Below are positions 19,801 to 31,248 of a DNA stretch of 64,000 nt, piece by piece (position 1 is the first letter of the stretch; every line of letters begins with the position of its first letter). The position numbers were made by a program, and so were the translations under genes. The notes beneath the pieces are model-generated. The model was not told where the DNA came from. It made no database searches and worked only from the letters and a program-made list of their open reading frames with translations. Source of the stretch: Diphasiastrum complanatum (lineage: Eukaryota; Streptophyta; Lycopodiopsida; Lycopodiales; Lycopodiaceae); the NCBI GenBank assembly GCA_029204225.1, contig CM055100.1:18239595-18303594 (forward strand), read 5' to 3'.

Positions 19801-22800
19801 TCGTAGTATCCATCTGATAGGCATGCCAGTCATCCGAATAAATGGATTCTCCAGTGTTATGGAAACAAGATGTAGGACAGCTAGATGATCAGTGGATCTC
19901 TAGAATATCAGATAAGGCGGTTAAGGATTTTTTTTGGAAGGAAAAACGGATGGTATGGGACATCAATAATTTTGGAAAGGGAATTCTAGGACTGTAAAGA
20001 TCTGATGATCAATGATGTGTTTTAGTATCTAGTCGCAATATGGGAAAAATAAAATCGTTTGATCAAATGTGGGATATTTTGGAAAATTTTGAGGTTTAAT
20101 CTAGATCCCAATGTGGTATCTCATTATTTACAAAATTAGAGGCCCTCAGATCTATTTCTCACTTTCTTATTAGTAATTACTTTTTAGTAATTTCTTGAAT
20201 ATAAGATATCAGACTGAGTTATATGATTCTTTCCAACATGAAGTTATTCTTTTGAAAGACTGTTATGTCATATAAATTACTACTTGTGGGAATGGACTTG
20301 GAATTTAGATAAATTCTAGGGTTAAAGTGTTTCAATTTCTTAAACCTAGAATATCTCTATTGCATAAATGGATTTTGATGGAATAGTAGCTTCTATCACT
20401 CAGATTGAAAATATTTGAAGGAGAAGTCTTGTTTGTAATAGGGTAAATCCTTTAGTGGAAGCACTTATTAATGACTTTTCTTGGATTTAGATATTTTCAT
20501 ATCATCTTTCCAGTTAACTTATATTGAAATTGATTAATTTCTTTAAAAGGAGGGGTGAAGTGGTGGGATTAATTTCTTTAAAAGGAGGGGTGAAGTGGTG
20601 GGATAAATTTCTATTTGGAAATGTGTGGTTTGCATAGTTTTCGAAAAGAACCAGCTGTGGTATAGAAATGAGATTTGATTTGAAAGGAATTTTGGATAGA
20701 TTCGGAGTAAGATGCCTAATTGGAACTTTTTGAATAAGAGGAATTCTTTAGGGATTGTGTGGACAATCTGGAACTAGAACAGGTTTGGAATTTGAATCAT
20801 TATCTATTAGGTTTAATCAGAATTTTAATCCGAGAGTTCTATATTGGGTCAACCTAATCTTAGTTTAAGTACTAGGATCATAGAGGGGTTGATTGAGTGG
20901 AAGAAATTATGTAATTAGAGGTAAGTTGGATTGGAAAACTATTGAGAGTGAATGTTATTCGTCTCAGAGACTTTCCGGATATGTTATTTACTCATGAGAA
21001 ATAGAAAATCTTTTGTAGCTGAGTTGCAAGATCTCAGTGAGATATGTGAGTAACATATGTGGGTTCTGAAGGAATCTGCCAGGTAAGAATGTGTTTATGT
21101 ACTGAGTCATAGTTAGATTATTCTCATATGTGCACGATTAATCTTGTATGAATCTACTATATAATCCTAGTTACTAAGATTATCTGGTGCACTTAACCTA
21201 GTCGGTGAACATGAACATATGATCAAGTATTGTTTTGACAGATACTTGCAGAGTTAACAAATCTTGGTATGGAAGATTTATGGATTAGCTTATAAATTAT
21301 TTGGATAAGGATCTAAATGTGGTGTCATACTAGTATAATTGAATTCTTCACCTAAACATTTGAGATTTTTGAATCATTGGCAATTAACTTGATTACTCCA
21401 GGATGAAGTTAATTGGTAAAACGATCAGTGTGATGCAGGTTCACCGAGAACTGATGGTTTTTGAACTATATTGCTTGTAAGACACATGATTAGTGAATGA
21501 TTTGGGTTCATCAGTTAAAATTGTGTGCATTGGATATACAATATTCTTGGGATAGAGTATTCCTTAGTTAAGGAATAGACTCAGCTCATTAGTGATTGTA
21601 TCCCAGAGCGCGCAATTGGATAACGAATCATAATGAATCCAAGAATAATAACTGAATTGGCTTTCAGCAGGACTTTGGGTATCAAGATGTGACTCTGGAT
21701 TGTAATCTAAAGTTTTTTGTAGTTGAATATGATTGTCATTTCGATATGCGTTCAGCCTTTGATTACCAGTTGTTTATAGAACTTAAATCTTGCACTTCAG
21801 TTAAAGAATCATGTTTTGAAAGTATTCCTAAATCCAGTATTTTCTTAATGGAAAGATTTTTGGAATGACTCTTACTTATTCTGAGTTATGTTAGACATAT
21901 ACTCCAGTATCCTGTAAATGATTAAGTGGTTTGGATTTCAAAAAATTATGATTGACAAATCATATGAATCTAAATATTTATGGTTGATGAATTATAAATA
22001 GATATTTAATTATTGTCAAAGGATTATAAAGAATTGTAATGATTCTTAAGTGAGATGATTAATTTTTTATCTATTATTTGAGTAAGAATTCATATCAGTG
22101 TTTTGAATCTCTCTACTCCAGTATTTTATTTGAGAACCTATGGATCTCACAGACATTCTCACAAGATAAGTATTTTATTTGTGGAGAATTTAATTTATCT
22201 AGTGGATGTTATTTTGCTACAGTTTATGGTTTGCAGATGCTTGAGTACAATTCCTCATTTTTATTGGTTCTCCAGTTATCTTAGGAGACAAACAAGTCTA
22301 TTAAGATAAATGAATGTTTTTTTCTTGCATTTGGTGCCAGAAACAGGAGCATTTAACTCAAAAGAGTATCTGGATTACTCAGAGTTGAGTTTTAATCATT
22401 CTATATCTTAATGATTCTCCTAGATATTCTAATTGAATGAATTTTCATATCTTAGAATCTGGATTCTAAGGATATTTGTACTTGAAAGCTTATGAATGCA
22501 CATGAAGCAGCTGCATCAGCAGCATCACAGGTCACTGCTCCTTTTATATGTTAGAGTTGTGGATAATTTCAGACTGTAATTATAATTATTTTATTATTTC
22601 TTTAAGTTTAGTCTCCTAAGTTAGGTTATTTCACCCAGTATTTCATGTAAGTGTTTTACTTGAAGGTGATGTTATTAACTCGTGTTGAGTGTAACCCTGT
22701 TAAGAAAATATATCTCTTAGTATACTTTTCAAACCAAAGTTTGTACTCCAGAGCAGAGATTAACGATTGGAAATAGGTTTATCTCTGAGTACTTGTTTGA

Positions 22801-22918
22801 TATAAAAGTCAGACTAAGCATAATGGTTTTCTCGGTTAATATTGAAAGTTAAAGGAACTATAATTCTTTCTTGTCTAAATAGCTTCTAAGGACAGAAGCA
22901 GTTTAAGGAGGGAAGAAT
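19800..22918 (+). mobile_element. heavily decayed Ty3/gypsy (chromovirus) internal region
   Basis: No long frame survives, but the right end aligns with the minus-strand gypsy segment at 62640-62870: AGAGATTAACGATTGGAAATAGG...TATCTCTGAGTACTTG corresponds to that copy's AGAGATAAACAATTGAGAAATCG...TATCTCTGAGTGCTTA, the start of a chromodomain-like C-terminus (cf. CLIRWKGR there). TCTAAGGACAGAAGCAGTTTAAGGAGGGAAGAA then leads into the LTR at 22919. A 35-bp tandem duplication with CTTTAAAAGGAGGGGTGAAG lies at about 20536-20605. The left limit is my estimate. Confidence 0.6.
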
Positions 22919-23450
22919 GTTATGTCCATGGCCAATAAGTAGGATTCAGTATACTCCTAGTCTTGGAGACACGGTACTCCAGTAAATCAAGCTGTTAGTT
23001 ATGCCATGTCATACTGGATGTGACCCGAAAGTAACTAATATCCTTGTGAGGCCCAGAACACACTAAATGGAGTTTAGACAAGGTATGAGACAGTGTATGC
23101 ATGTATAGAGTTATCAATAGCAATTCCATGAATAGTTAGTTCATGCTTAGGACTCTATTCTAGGTGAATCTATGTATTGGAAACTTAGGGCTATGCATGG
23201 CTATGTGCCCAAGTTGCTTTTGGCTCTATAGATTGAGGCCAAACTCGCCCTACTCCTCATTTTGATCATTGATTCATTGTCAGGGTTTCACTCTACCTTC
23301 ATGCTTCTTATTCCTTGGCTTGGGGGTGAAGCTTCTAGAGTTGATTGGTTGCTTCTACTTGGTTGGGTGGTCGCTCCATAGTGTGTTTTCCATCGTATTT
23401 TGTCTTGTAAGCGGGATCTTAGGGAGCTTCCCTTATACACTGATTGACTT
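22919..23450 (+). repeat. gypsy 3' LTR
   Basis: Opens TGTTATGTCCATGGCC right after a polypurine tract (AGTTTAAGGAGGGAAGAA). It matches, in inverted orientation, the LTR at about 62150-62635: shared blocks include GTGAGGCCCAGAACACACTA, GACAAGGTATGAGACAGTGT and GGCTATGCATGGCTATGTGC. The match runs to GGGAGCTTCCCTTATA near 23435. Confidence 0.85.
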
Positions 23451-24207
23451 TCTTGCTTGAAGTAGTGGTGTTCCCAATCCTTGTAAAACCAAAGAATTGA
23501 CCTGATTTGTACAACAAATGTACGAAGCTATTACATGAGCACTTGTATTGTTTCCAAAGCAAACCTAAATAGACGGTCAAGTCTTAGAATGAGAAACAAA
23601 ATAAATCCCTTGATAATGTTTTTCTAGCTAGGCTTTCATGTTAAAGAGTTTTTTTGTTTTTATCAAACCCTAAGTAAGAAATATTGAAATAAATCAATTA
23701 GTGAAGGTTTTGTCGAGGGAGAAATTATAAACCTAGTAGCTTGCTCCTCCTTTGAGTTGCTTCATGATAGAATAAGCTTGATATCACTCAACTATATGGG
23801 AGAGGCAGAATTTGGGACTAGTGCTTAACATGTTTTGTGAAGTGAAGAAAGCTAAGAACTTGCAATATTAAAACATAGGCATCTAGATATCATGACAATT
23901 GTTTTCCAAAGTGAAAAGTATGAAAACATGTCAGCTTTACTAATGTCAAGAAAAGGAGGAAAGGAGATCTTGAAATGAAAATATGAATTGTGAGGGTATG
24001 ACATTTATTTGTGATTTTGAGAATGATCTTAAAAACAAAAGTTATCATTTTCATCATGCCCTACTAAACGCATTAGTGTCATGAACATAGAAATTCCTGT
24101 AAAGCCAAGCAATGGACTATGCAAAACATCGCTAGGCGACACATAGCGTATACAAATTTTTACCATCCCATTCTGTGATTGTGCCCATTATGATTGACCC
24201 ACCTCTA
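23451..24207. other. AT-rich spacer, no gene seen
   Basis: No recognisable frames or repeats. Confidence 0.4.
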
Positions 24208-24866
24208 TCAATTTTGATTTGATGCTTTGCGGCTTCGCTTGCTAGGCTTGCGTTCGGATCCAGACAAAGTTTTCATCTTAGTTTTTGAAGCCACAATATA
24301 TAGTGCTGAATCTTGCAAGATGTGATCAAGTGAGAGTATATATAGGTTGAAGCATTACTGTTTAATCAAGCACAAATCAGGTTTCTCATCAGTGTATCGA
24401 TCATTTTATTATCTAAGAATCAGTGTTCTCGCCAGTAAATTGTTCTAATAATTAGTGGCAAAAATGTGTTTGTTGTTGCCATGTGATGATCCACCAACCA
24501 TGGTGGGTGTGTGGTGGCTACAAAAATCCGTTAATAATGCACTTAGCATGATGGATGAGTTGACGACGACGGCTGAAAAGATTATAGCATGATTTTAAAT
24601 GAAATCAAATGAATCCAAAAAAGATACGCAACCATTCTATCTCAATGACTTGACCCACCTCTATCAATTTTGATCTGATGCTTTGTGTCTTCGCTTGTTG
24701 CTAGGCTTTCATTTTGATCCAAGCATATTTTTCATCTTAGTTTTTGAAGCCACAGTATATAGTGTTGAATCTTGCAAGATTTGATCAAGTTGAGAGTATA
24801 TATGGGTTGGAACTATAGTATATAGTGATGAATCTTGCAAGATTTGATCAGGTGAGAGTATATATG
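24208..24866. repeat. direct-repeat block left of the CACTA coding region
   Basis: About 140 bp starting TCTATCAATTTTGATTTGAT at 24208 is repeated at about 24657-24803, with shared TTCATCTTAGTTTTTGAAGC, GAATCTTGCAAGAT and GTGAGAGTATATAT. A third partial copy of the last part lies at 24808-24866. GGCTACAAAAATCCG (about 24514) and GGCTACAAAATCCGGGCC (about 24872) flank the second copy. Such clustered repeats beside a CACTA gene could be its subterminal repeats; I did not find CACTA termini. Confidence 0.6.
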
Positions 24867-25162
24867 TTGGCTACAAAATCCGGGCCATCCGCCGTTACTC
24901 TTCCTGATTGCCCTTTTTTGTATCTACGAGCAAAAATTCTGACAAAATGACATTAATTGTGTGATCATGAGCCTCTTGTGCACATTGGTGTGAAACTTTA
25001 GATATGTCTTTTAGAATATGTTTGATGAGTAATTACAATGAAATTAATTTATTTGCAAATATTTTAATAGAATAAAGAAGAAGAGAAGTGTGAAATATTG
25101 TATGAAATGTTGAGATATATAAACACAAAAAATCTCTACTAGCAACAATTGAATATATCAAT

Positions 25163-25531
25163 TCAATCAATCTCATCTGCAGACAATTCCTCATTTACAT
25201 CATCATTGATATCTTGCCATTCATCTGAGTCAAGTTCTAAACGTAGTTCAAGCCTACGTATACTTCCTGAAATGGACATAGGTGCCTGCAGTTCATCTTC
25301 TTGATCATTTGCCTCACTTTCACACTCATCTAGTAGTCTAATTCTTTCACAGATTTCAAACAGATGGTCTATTTTTGTTGGAAGATTAGAAGTATCATCA
25401 TCAATGTTTTCATTGATTTGACTTTCGGCTCTTACATCATCGCTTTCGTCTTCTTCGTCGTGATTGTATATTGTCGCATCTTCGAGCTCAATATTTTGGA
25501 AAATATTCTTTTTTCTTGTCTTTGTTTGCAT
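25163..25531 (-). pseudogene. acidic C-terminal tail of the CACTA protein
   Basis: About 122 codons, very acidic (HDEEDESDDVRAESQ, NDDVNEELSADEID to the stop). Plant CACTA proteins often end in such an acidic region. An upstream frame change joins it to the DUF4216-like block. Confidence 0.5.
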
Positions 25532-25659
25532 GACAAATAGCCACTCGTATTCGATGGATCAGGATAAAGGGCTATCTGTGTACATACAGACAATGCAAGT
25601 GAGTTGGAGAATGAATCTAGTGTGCTCAACAATTGATTTATAATTAAAAGTACCAGCGG

Positions 25660-26393
25660 TTGTTACCTGTTCACAATGAATTGGTAAGACCAATGTCTCA
25701 TTGGAAAAGAAAAGGATCTTTGTTGAATCAAAGGCATATAGTCCATTTGAATCCAATCATACAGTTGCATGTGGCCCTCAACCTGTAATTTGAAACTATT
25801 TAACATCGAACAAAATGACCTTAGAAGATCTATAGTCGACTTCCGATATATCTTGTATGGTTCCAACGTAGTCAAGGTCACTTTCAACCAAATTGGCATC
25901 CGGCCTTGCACTACCGCGATTGGCTTGATAAAACCTTGTCATCACCCCACAATCGAATGTCATTCTATTTTTGTCGATGCATTTAATGTGAAAGTGTTGT
26001 CCACTAGACCAAAGAGCGGTATGCCGCCTATACTGCCGTATTGAAAAATGAATATATCAAATAACATATTTCTGAATAATGTGTTACAATTCCAAAGCAA
26101 TTATTATACAAATAATAAATGATGAGTCTGAGTTTAGAGACAAACATGCCAACTACAACCGTGCGCAAGATCTCACTCTGAATTTGATATTTGTTTTCCA
26201 CTCGCACAAGCATCATTCATGGCTTCATATAGCCAATAAATGTTGCATTGATCTGGGAGTTTCTCCAATTCAGATGGAAAAGCCTGGCCCCTATGTGACT
26301 GACGCCACCATGTTCTATCAATATTTCATTGATCTTTGGATTTTTCGTATAAATCAATCCAAGATGACAATTCTTCTGTGTTGTATAGCATGA
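25660..26393 (-). pseudogene. DUF4216-like region of the CACTA protein
   Basis: Minus-strand reading gives fragments such as PIWLKVTLTTLEPYKIYRKS and, in another frame, DSNGLYAFDSTKILFFSNET and LVLPIHCEQV, with the size and position of the DUF4216 domain after DUF4218 in plant CACTA ORFs. Several stops and frame changes. Assignment rests mainly on order. Confidence 0.4.
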
Positions 26394-26428
26394 ACGTGCA
26401 AACCTTGTCTTTCATACACTCGAAAAAT

Positions 26429-26773
26429 TTAGCACGGTTCCTTTTCCTTGTGGAATGCTCTCTTGTTTGTTGCTCTCTTCATCACTATCATGCTCCCTGC
26501 GTTTAATTGTGTCAAGTACTCTGTAATGTAAAACAAAGACTCTTGTGCCATCCAACCTTCTGCCATACTACCTTCTACACGCGCTTTTTGGCGAATAAAA
26601 TCTTTTAGGACTTTCATAAATTGCTCTAAAAAAAACATCCATCTTGCACTCACAAAGCCCGCTAGCTCCACCTCATCAGCAAGATGAACCAATAGGTGAA
26701 TTTGGATGTCCATGAATGATGGAGGAAGGCATCTCTCGAAAGCACAAACAATCTCAATAGCTTTGAGATGCAT
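26429..26773 (-). pseudogene. DUF4218 domain of the CACTA transposase
   Basis: Encodes CAFERCLPPSFMDIQIHLLV, HLADEVELAGFVSARWMFFL, EQFMKVLKDFIRQKARVEGS and MAEGWMAQESLFYITEYL. This is the conserved DUF4218 pattern (LPPSFFDIMVHL, RWMYPFERYM, KARPEGSIAEGY) of TNP2-type CACTA proteins. Open for 114 codons without interruption. Confidence 0.85.
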
Positions 26774-26851
26774 GCATCCTATATCTTCTATATTTATGTC
26801 TTTTAAAGATATCTATCTGCATATTCGTCGCATACAAAAATAGAAATGCAT

Positions 26852-26856
<5 letters not shown>

Positions 26857-26927
<71 letters not shown>
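26857..26927 (+). repeat. (TA)n microsatellite inside the CACTA element
   Basis: About 70 bp of AT dinucleotides between the Tnp2 and DUF4218 parts. Confidence 0.95.
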
Positions 26928-26930
<3 letters not shown>

Positions 26931-27221
26931 TTGAAATGTGCTCATTTGAATGACGTTAAGACTCACAAGCAATACCTTGTAAAGGTCAACAATTTTGACA
27001 TAACGTTTCATATATCTTTGGTGAAACACCCTTTCAATGCCACCCGAAATACATGTTGTCAACATAAATAGGCTGAAATATAATTGTCATGACATTTCAT
27101 GCAAATAATCTTGATTATATGCGTCACTAATTAAACACATCATATACATATACTTGTATCATCTTGTGCCAATCGTGAGACTTTAATCCGGATAATTTGT
27201 CAACTATGGTAAACGCCCCTC

Positions 27222-28543
27222 TTATAGACCCTGCATATCGCGTGGGAAATCACATATGTCGAATAATTGCCTTTCTATGCGTACTCTCTTACTTTGACAA
27301 AATCCACGGTGCACGAGTTGATCTTGACCTTGAATCTTGTCCATCTTTAGTCCACAAGTGTCGCATTTGAACTCATGCATACAAACCTTTTGACTGGTTG
27401 AAGTGTCTCCATAGTGACTCTCCCACATTTTTGAAAATGTGCATTGGATCCAATAAATGAGTTATTTTTAATGTCGTCCAATATGGGAGTGTATGAAATA
27501 TGGATAACCTTTTCATATCCTCTATGGAAGTGGAATTCTCAGTTGCATTGTTCCATTTCTCAAGCCAATATTTACTCGTTAATCTTTCTAGTGGAGGGCG
27601 TGCCTCCACTTCGTCTCCTAGTCGACAAAAATGAGTTCTACAAAGACTATGGTCAAATGGAAGATGTATATGATGATTAGAGTATATGATCTTCCTAAGA
27701 TGTTTTGCATATCGTACAGGGAGATTACTTCCACATATATTACAAGCATGGTATCCAGAAGTAGAAAAACCACTACACTCACCCAATCCAGGATAATCAT
27801 GCATCGTCCACATCAAAATACCTTTTAGTTCAAATTCTCGAGATCCGATAGGACGTGAATAGTCCTATACACGAATCCCTCTCCAAAGAATTTGCAACTC
27901 GTCAACAATAGGCTCTAGATAGACATCCATGTTTTTTACCTTTTAACGACTGGGAATGATGAGAGCAAGTAAAAGATGATCTTTTTTCATTGTCATCCAT
28001 GGAGGTATGTTGTAATTCACAAGCATCATTGGCCATGTTGTCCAAGTAGAAGATCAATGGCCATGAGGATTAATACCATCCATGGCCAACCCAAGTCTTA
28101 AATGTCTTGGCTCTGTACGAAATATCGGCCACTCTTCTTCAATGTGTTTTGTGGCCATACTATCACATGGTGTTCTCATGTCACCATCAGTGGATCTATT
28201 CCGAATGCCAATCCATCAATTCGGCCAAGGACTCGCAACGGAACATGTGTTGAATGCATGGTAATATTGGAAAATGGCGCACAACCTTGGATGCAACTTT
28301 AGTTTCTCGCACATCTTGTTGATATCATGGGGATTCACACTTAGGGCAACTTGTTTTTTATTCATGTGCACCCTTGTATAATATGCAATCATTTGGACAT
28401 GCATGAATGCAATTGTAGTCCATTCGAAGCATCACCAATATCTTTTTAACATCTTTCCTTGAATTTGGAATTGTATTGCCCTCGGGTAATAGTGAACGTA
28501 ACAACCTATGGCAATTGCCCAATAGTGTTGCAAACTTTGTCAA
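27222..28543 (-). pseudogene. Tnp2 transposase domain of the CACTA element
   Basis: Pieces in order: LGNCHRLLRSLLPEGNTIPN and RMDYNCIHACPNDCILYKG (28358-28543, the conserved Tnp2 start), then MWTMHDYPGLGECSGFSTSG and YHACNICGSNLPVRYAKH, RPPLERLTSKYWLEKWNN and LPYWTTLKITHLLDPMHIFK (27373-27816), ending with a Cys-rich stretch CDTCGLKMDKIQGQDQLVHRG (abridged) at 27222-27428. The DYPG, HACPNDC and DPMHI(F/E)KN motifs are diagnostic of plant Tnp2. The tract between the first and second piece is frame-shifted. Confidence 0.87.
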
Positions 28544-28579
28544 CTAGTTAGTATTGAATAGAAACAAAAAATATTAAAG

Positions 28580-28909
28580 TTATATGAATAGCCACCTGAA
28601 TAGTGCATCAACACTTTGATTACTCCATTTGTATACACCTTGAAGATTTAGGATGAGCAAGCATGCTGACAGTCTAGAAACAATTGCTCCTTCATATAAA
28701 GGAGTTGTAGCTTCAGTTCTCATGCTTGTTTCACCTTCGGTTCTTATGTCTTCGACATTTTCTTGAGTTGTGAAATTAGCTTCTTGTCTATAATTGTGTT
28801 CTGCATCATTTCTATCGATTGTAGTGGTCTCATGAGGAGGATAATATGAATGTATCAAATCTTGCATTATATCATCTTCTGCTTCAAATGAATGATTGTC
28901 TTCTTCCAA
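28580..28909 (-). pseudogene. N-terminal acidic piece of the CACTA protein
   Basis: Encodes FEAEDDIMQDLIHSYYPPHE and a polar linker leading toward LLPEGNTIPN of Tnp2. Plant TNP2 proteins have a similar 'D-M-I-x-D' acidic stretch between the transposase-associated domain and Tnp2. No CxC/CxxC transposase-associated domain is seen just upstream. Confidence 0.5.
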
Positions 28910-29149
28910 CGATGTTTCTCACATTTTTTGAATTGTTTCCCTATGTCGTTTTGAAAATGCCGCGAGTCCAAGCCCTCCAAAATCGTCTTCATCTCCATAA
29001 TATTATAAATGTTGAAAACATCATGCAATATATAATACATGTTAATACATGAAAAATTACACTATTGAATTACACCATTTAATTACAACAAAAATTACAC
29101 CATTTAATTACAAAAAGACATTGCATAGCCAAAAACTTACACCATTTAT

Positions 29150-29972
29150 TTACAAAATAGAGTTCATTACATTTTTTATAATAGATGGCAATGGACGATT
29201 ATAGTCATAGCTAATGAATAATTCATCTCCAGCTTGCAATGATTTACAAGCACAAATCATCACATAAGTACCTTTAACAAATTTAGTAAAACAATCTTCC
29301 ATGCCATTGTTACGCTCTTCAAAAATGCAATATGTTAAACTAGGAAAACCATAAGAACAATTAATATATCCTGCTATATTTTCAAATTTGAATGGCCTTC
29401 CATCAATGTATGTATATTTTCCACATCCCACCAACTCGCCCTGCTCTTCTCTTTCTCTTGTGGAGCATGCATTTGAATGTAAACCATATATTTGCATCCT
29501 CCAATAATGTATGCATAAAGCATGCCAATCACCCCAATTGTACTCAAGGCCTCCATACACCATGAGTGTGACATAACTACCTGGAGGCACATCCACATGA
29601 GTGTGGATATACAAACTTAGGCCAGCGTCTAGAAATCGTAAGCTAGGCAAGAGCTGATAGGTTCGATTCCAGTATTGAAATGTATCACCTACTCTAGGAA
29701 AAAGCAACAGACTCTGGCCAACATCCAAATCGTACATGGTTGAACGGTTTTTGGTTGGTAAATAGGTGTGGTGGGACAATACCTATGGTGTCGGATATTT
29801 GGTCCAAAATAGTGGCACTCACATCACGAATATGCAAAGTTTTAACCTTTTTATTTAGTGCCCAGATATGTCTCCGATGACGTGTTCTATCTACAAGAGG
29901 GCAGTCCATAGTATCAATGGAAAAAGATTTGGAGGGGCATTGGATCTCACTGTAGGAACTAGTAAGTGTCAA
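29150..29972 (-). pseudogene. SET-domain-like ORF upstream of the CACTA transposase
   Basis: Main frame 29150-29779 (209 codons, no ATG at its upstream limit) preceded by an overlapping frame to 29972. Near residue 51 it reads DAGLSLYIHTHVDVPPGSYV and TLMVYGGLEYNWG, like the SET opening (G-x-G-L...D-x-P-x-G-x-x-V...Y-G-G). Near residues 136-153 it has AGYINCSYGFPSLTYCIF, like SET 'GxxNHS-xxxPNC', and near 184-193 GDELFISYDY, like SET 'GEELxxDY'. The key H of NHS is Cys here. SET proteins are lysine methyltransferases using SAM. It lies on the same strand as, and about 240 bp before, the CACTA ORF. Either a decayed host gene or transposon cargo. Family call is from motif pattern only. Confidence 0.5.
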
Positions 29973-30089
29973 AAATCATTGTCTTCCTCTAGCACACAAG
30001 TGTCAAGAAGCAATGCAAAGTGAACACAATTCACTCATCATGAATCATGCTTTGTCTATGGTTCAACCCCCTTCCAAGAAGAGAACAGT

Positions 30090-30605
30090 GACACTAAATG
30101 GAATGGAATCTTGATGGATCTATCTCAAAGTGTAAGGCCAGATTTGCAGCCAAAGGCTATTCTTAGATTCAAGTTATTGACTACATTGATGAGATTCTTT
30201 ATCTTATACTCAAAATGTAGGTAATCAGAATCTTACTTGCACTTGCTGCTTTAGATCATCTTGGAATCCATCAAATGGATGTACATTTTCCAACCTAAAG
30301 GATTTGAAGTCAAAGGTTAAGAAACAATGTATGTAAATTGCAAAATGCTCTGTATGGCCTAAAACAAGCCCCTCGAGCTTGGTTTGAAAGAATCAATTCT
30401 TATTCGATACAACTAGGATTCTCTTCAAATGTTGCTGATTCAAATATTACTAGCAAACACTATGATTCAAGATATGTAATAATTCTACTATGTATCTAGA
30501 TGATGCATTAACTCATAGTAATGATACTCAATTGTTACTAAACACTAAATCAGACATTTCTAAAGAGTTTGATATGACCGATCTTGGATCAATTCGGTCA
30601 ATATA
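30090..30605 (+). pseudogene. Ty1/copia reverse transcriptase fragment
   Basis: Frame-shifted RT pieces: CKARFAAKGYSQIQVIDYID (about 30138-30197), LALAALDHLGIHQMDV, then [36 protein letters not shown] and SKEFDMTDLGSI. Multiple stops. No LTR can be tied to it. Confidence 0.75.
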
Positions 30606-31110
30606 GCATGGATTTGCTCTGACACCAGCACACATGTCCACACCAGGTCTTCTGGCTAATTAAAATTTTAACGGTTAAAACTTTTTTATACTTCACTATG
30701 TTTAAAATGAACTAATATGGACCAATTGACCATAAGCTGATCAGCATGGCACTCACCCTGATACGATAATATAACGGCTTGGCCTATCACTAAAACATCG
30801 GTTCTCTGGGAAGACAAGAATATGATTTAAAATGCTATCTAAAGTTGTTAAGTAGTATAATTTTTTTTGGACATGAATAACAACTGTCGTTCAGCCATGA
30901 CACATGTCTTCATCACTGAACTAACTTGAGTGGTTTTGTTTTGTGGGATGGTGGCAGGTATCAACTGGATGTCTTGAAAGTGGTTATGCTTTATGGTGCT
31001 TTATAGTACTGTATTTTACTTTTCATCTATACTTTACCTTGTTGGATTATGAATAAAGTCTTTAAAAGATTTCAGTCTTGCTTTGTCAAGAGAAACTAAG
31101 TGTTGTTTTG

Positions 31111-31112
<2 letters not shown>

Positions 31113-31184
<72 letters not shown>
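31113..31184 (+). repeat. (CT)n microsatellite abutting a copia terminal repeat
   Basis: About 72 bp of CT dinucleotides ending exactly where GTTGGAGTTTAATCTTACTC (copia terminal sequence) begins. Confidence 0.95.
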
Positions 31185-31187
<3 letters not shown>

Positions 31188-31248
31188 GGAGTTTAATCTT
31201 ACTCCTACTTATCCTAACCGCCCTCCTTTTCTTCTATGTAAATCATTC
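31185..31248 (+). repeat. short 5' terminal repeat of a copia element
   Basis: GTTGGAGTTTAATCTTACTC...CTTCTATGTAAATCA matches 33795-33857 with a few differences. Only about 62 bp are shared, so it is probably a truncated LTR; no primer site follows. Confidence 0.65.

Larger units (their letters stand above)
25163..28909 (-). mobile_element. CACTA (En/Spm) DNA transposon coding region, decayed
   Basis: On the minus strand the order is: acidic N-terminal piece (28580-28909), Tnp2 transposase (27222-28543), a DUF4218-like block (26429-26773), a DUF4216-like block (about 25660-26390) and an acidic tail (25163-25531). This order is that of plant CACTA TNP2-type proteins. Frames change and stops intervene; a TA microsatellite (26857-26927) interrupts the region between Tnp2 and DUF4218. 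Terminal CACTA inverted repeats were not identified, so the true ends are unknown. Confidence 0.82.

Noticed and set aside
25163-29972. CACTA terminal inverted repeats bounding the element
   Set aside because: I looked for CACTA/TAGTG ends on both sides and found no convincing pair, so no full element coordinates are claimed.
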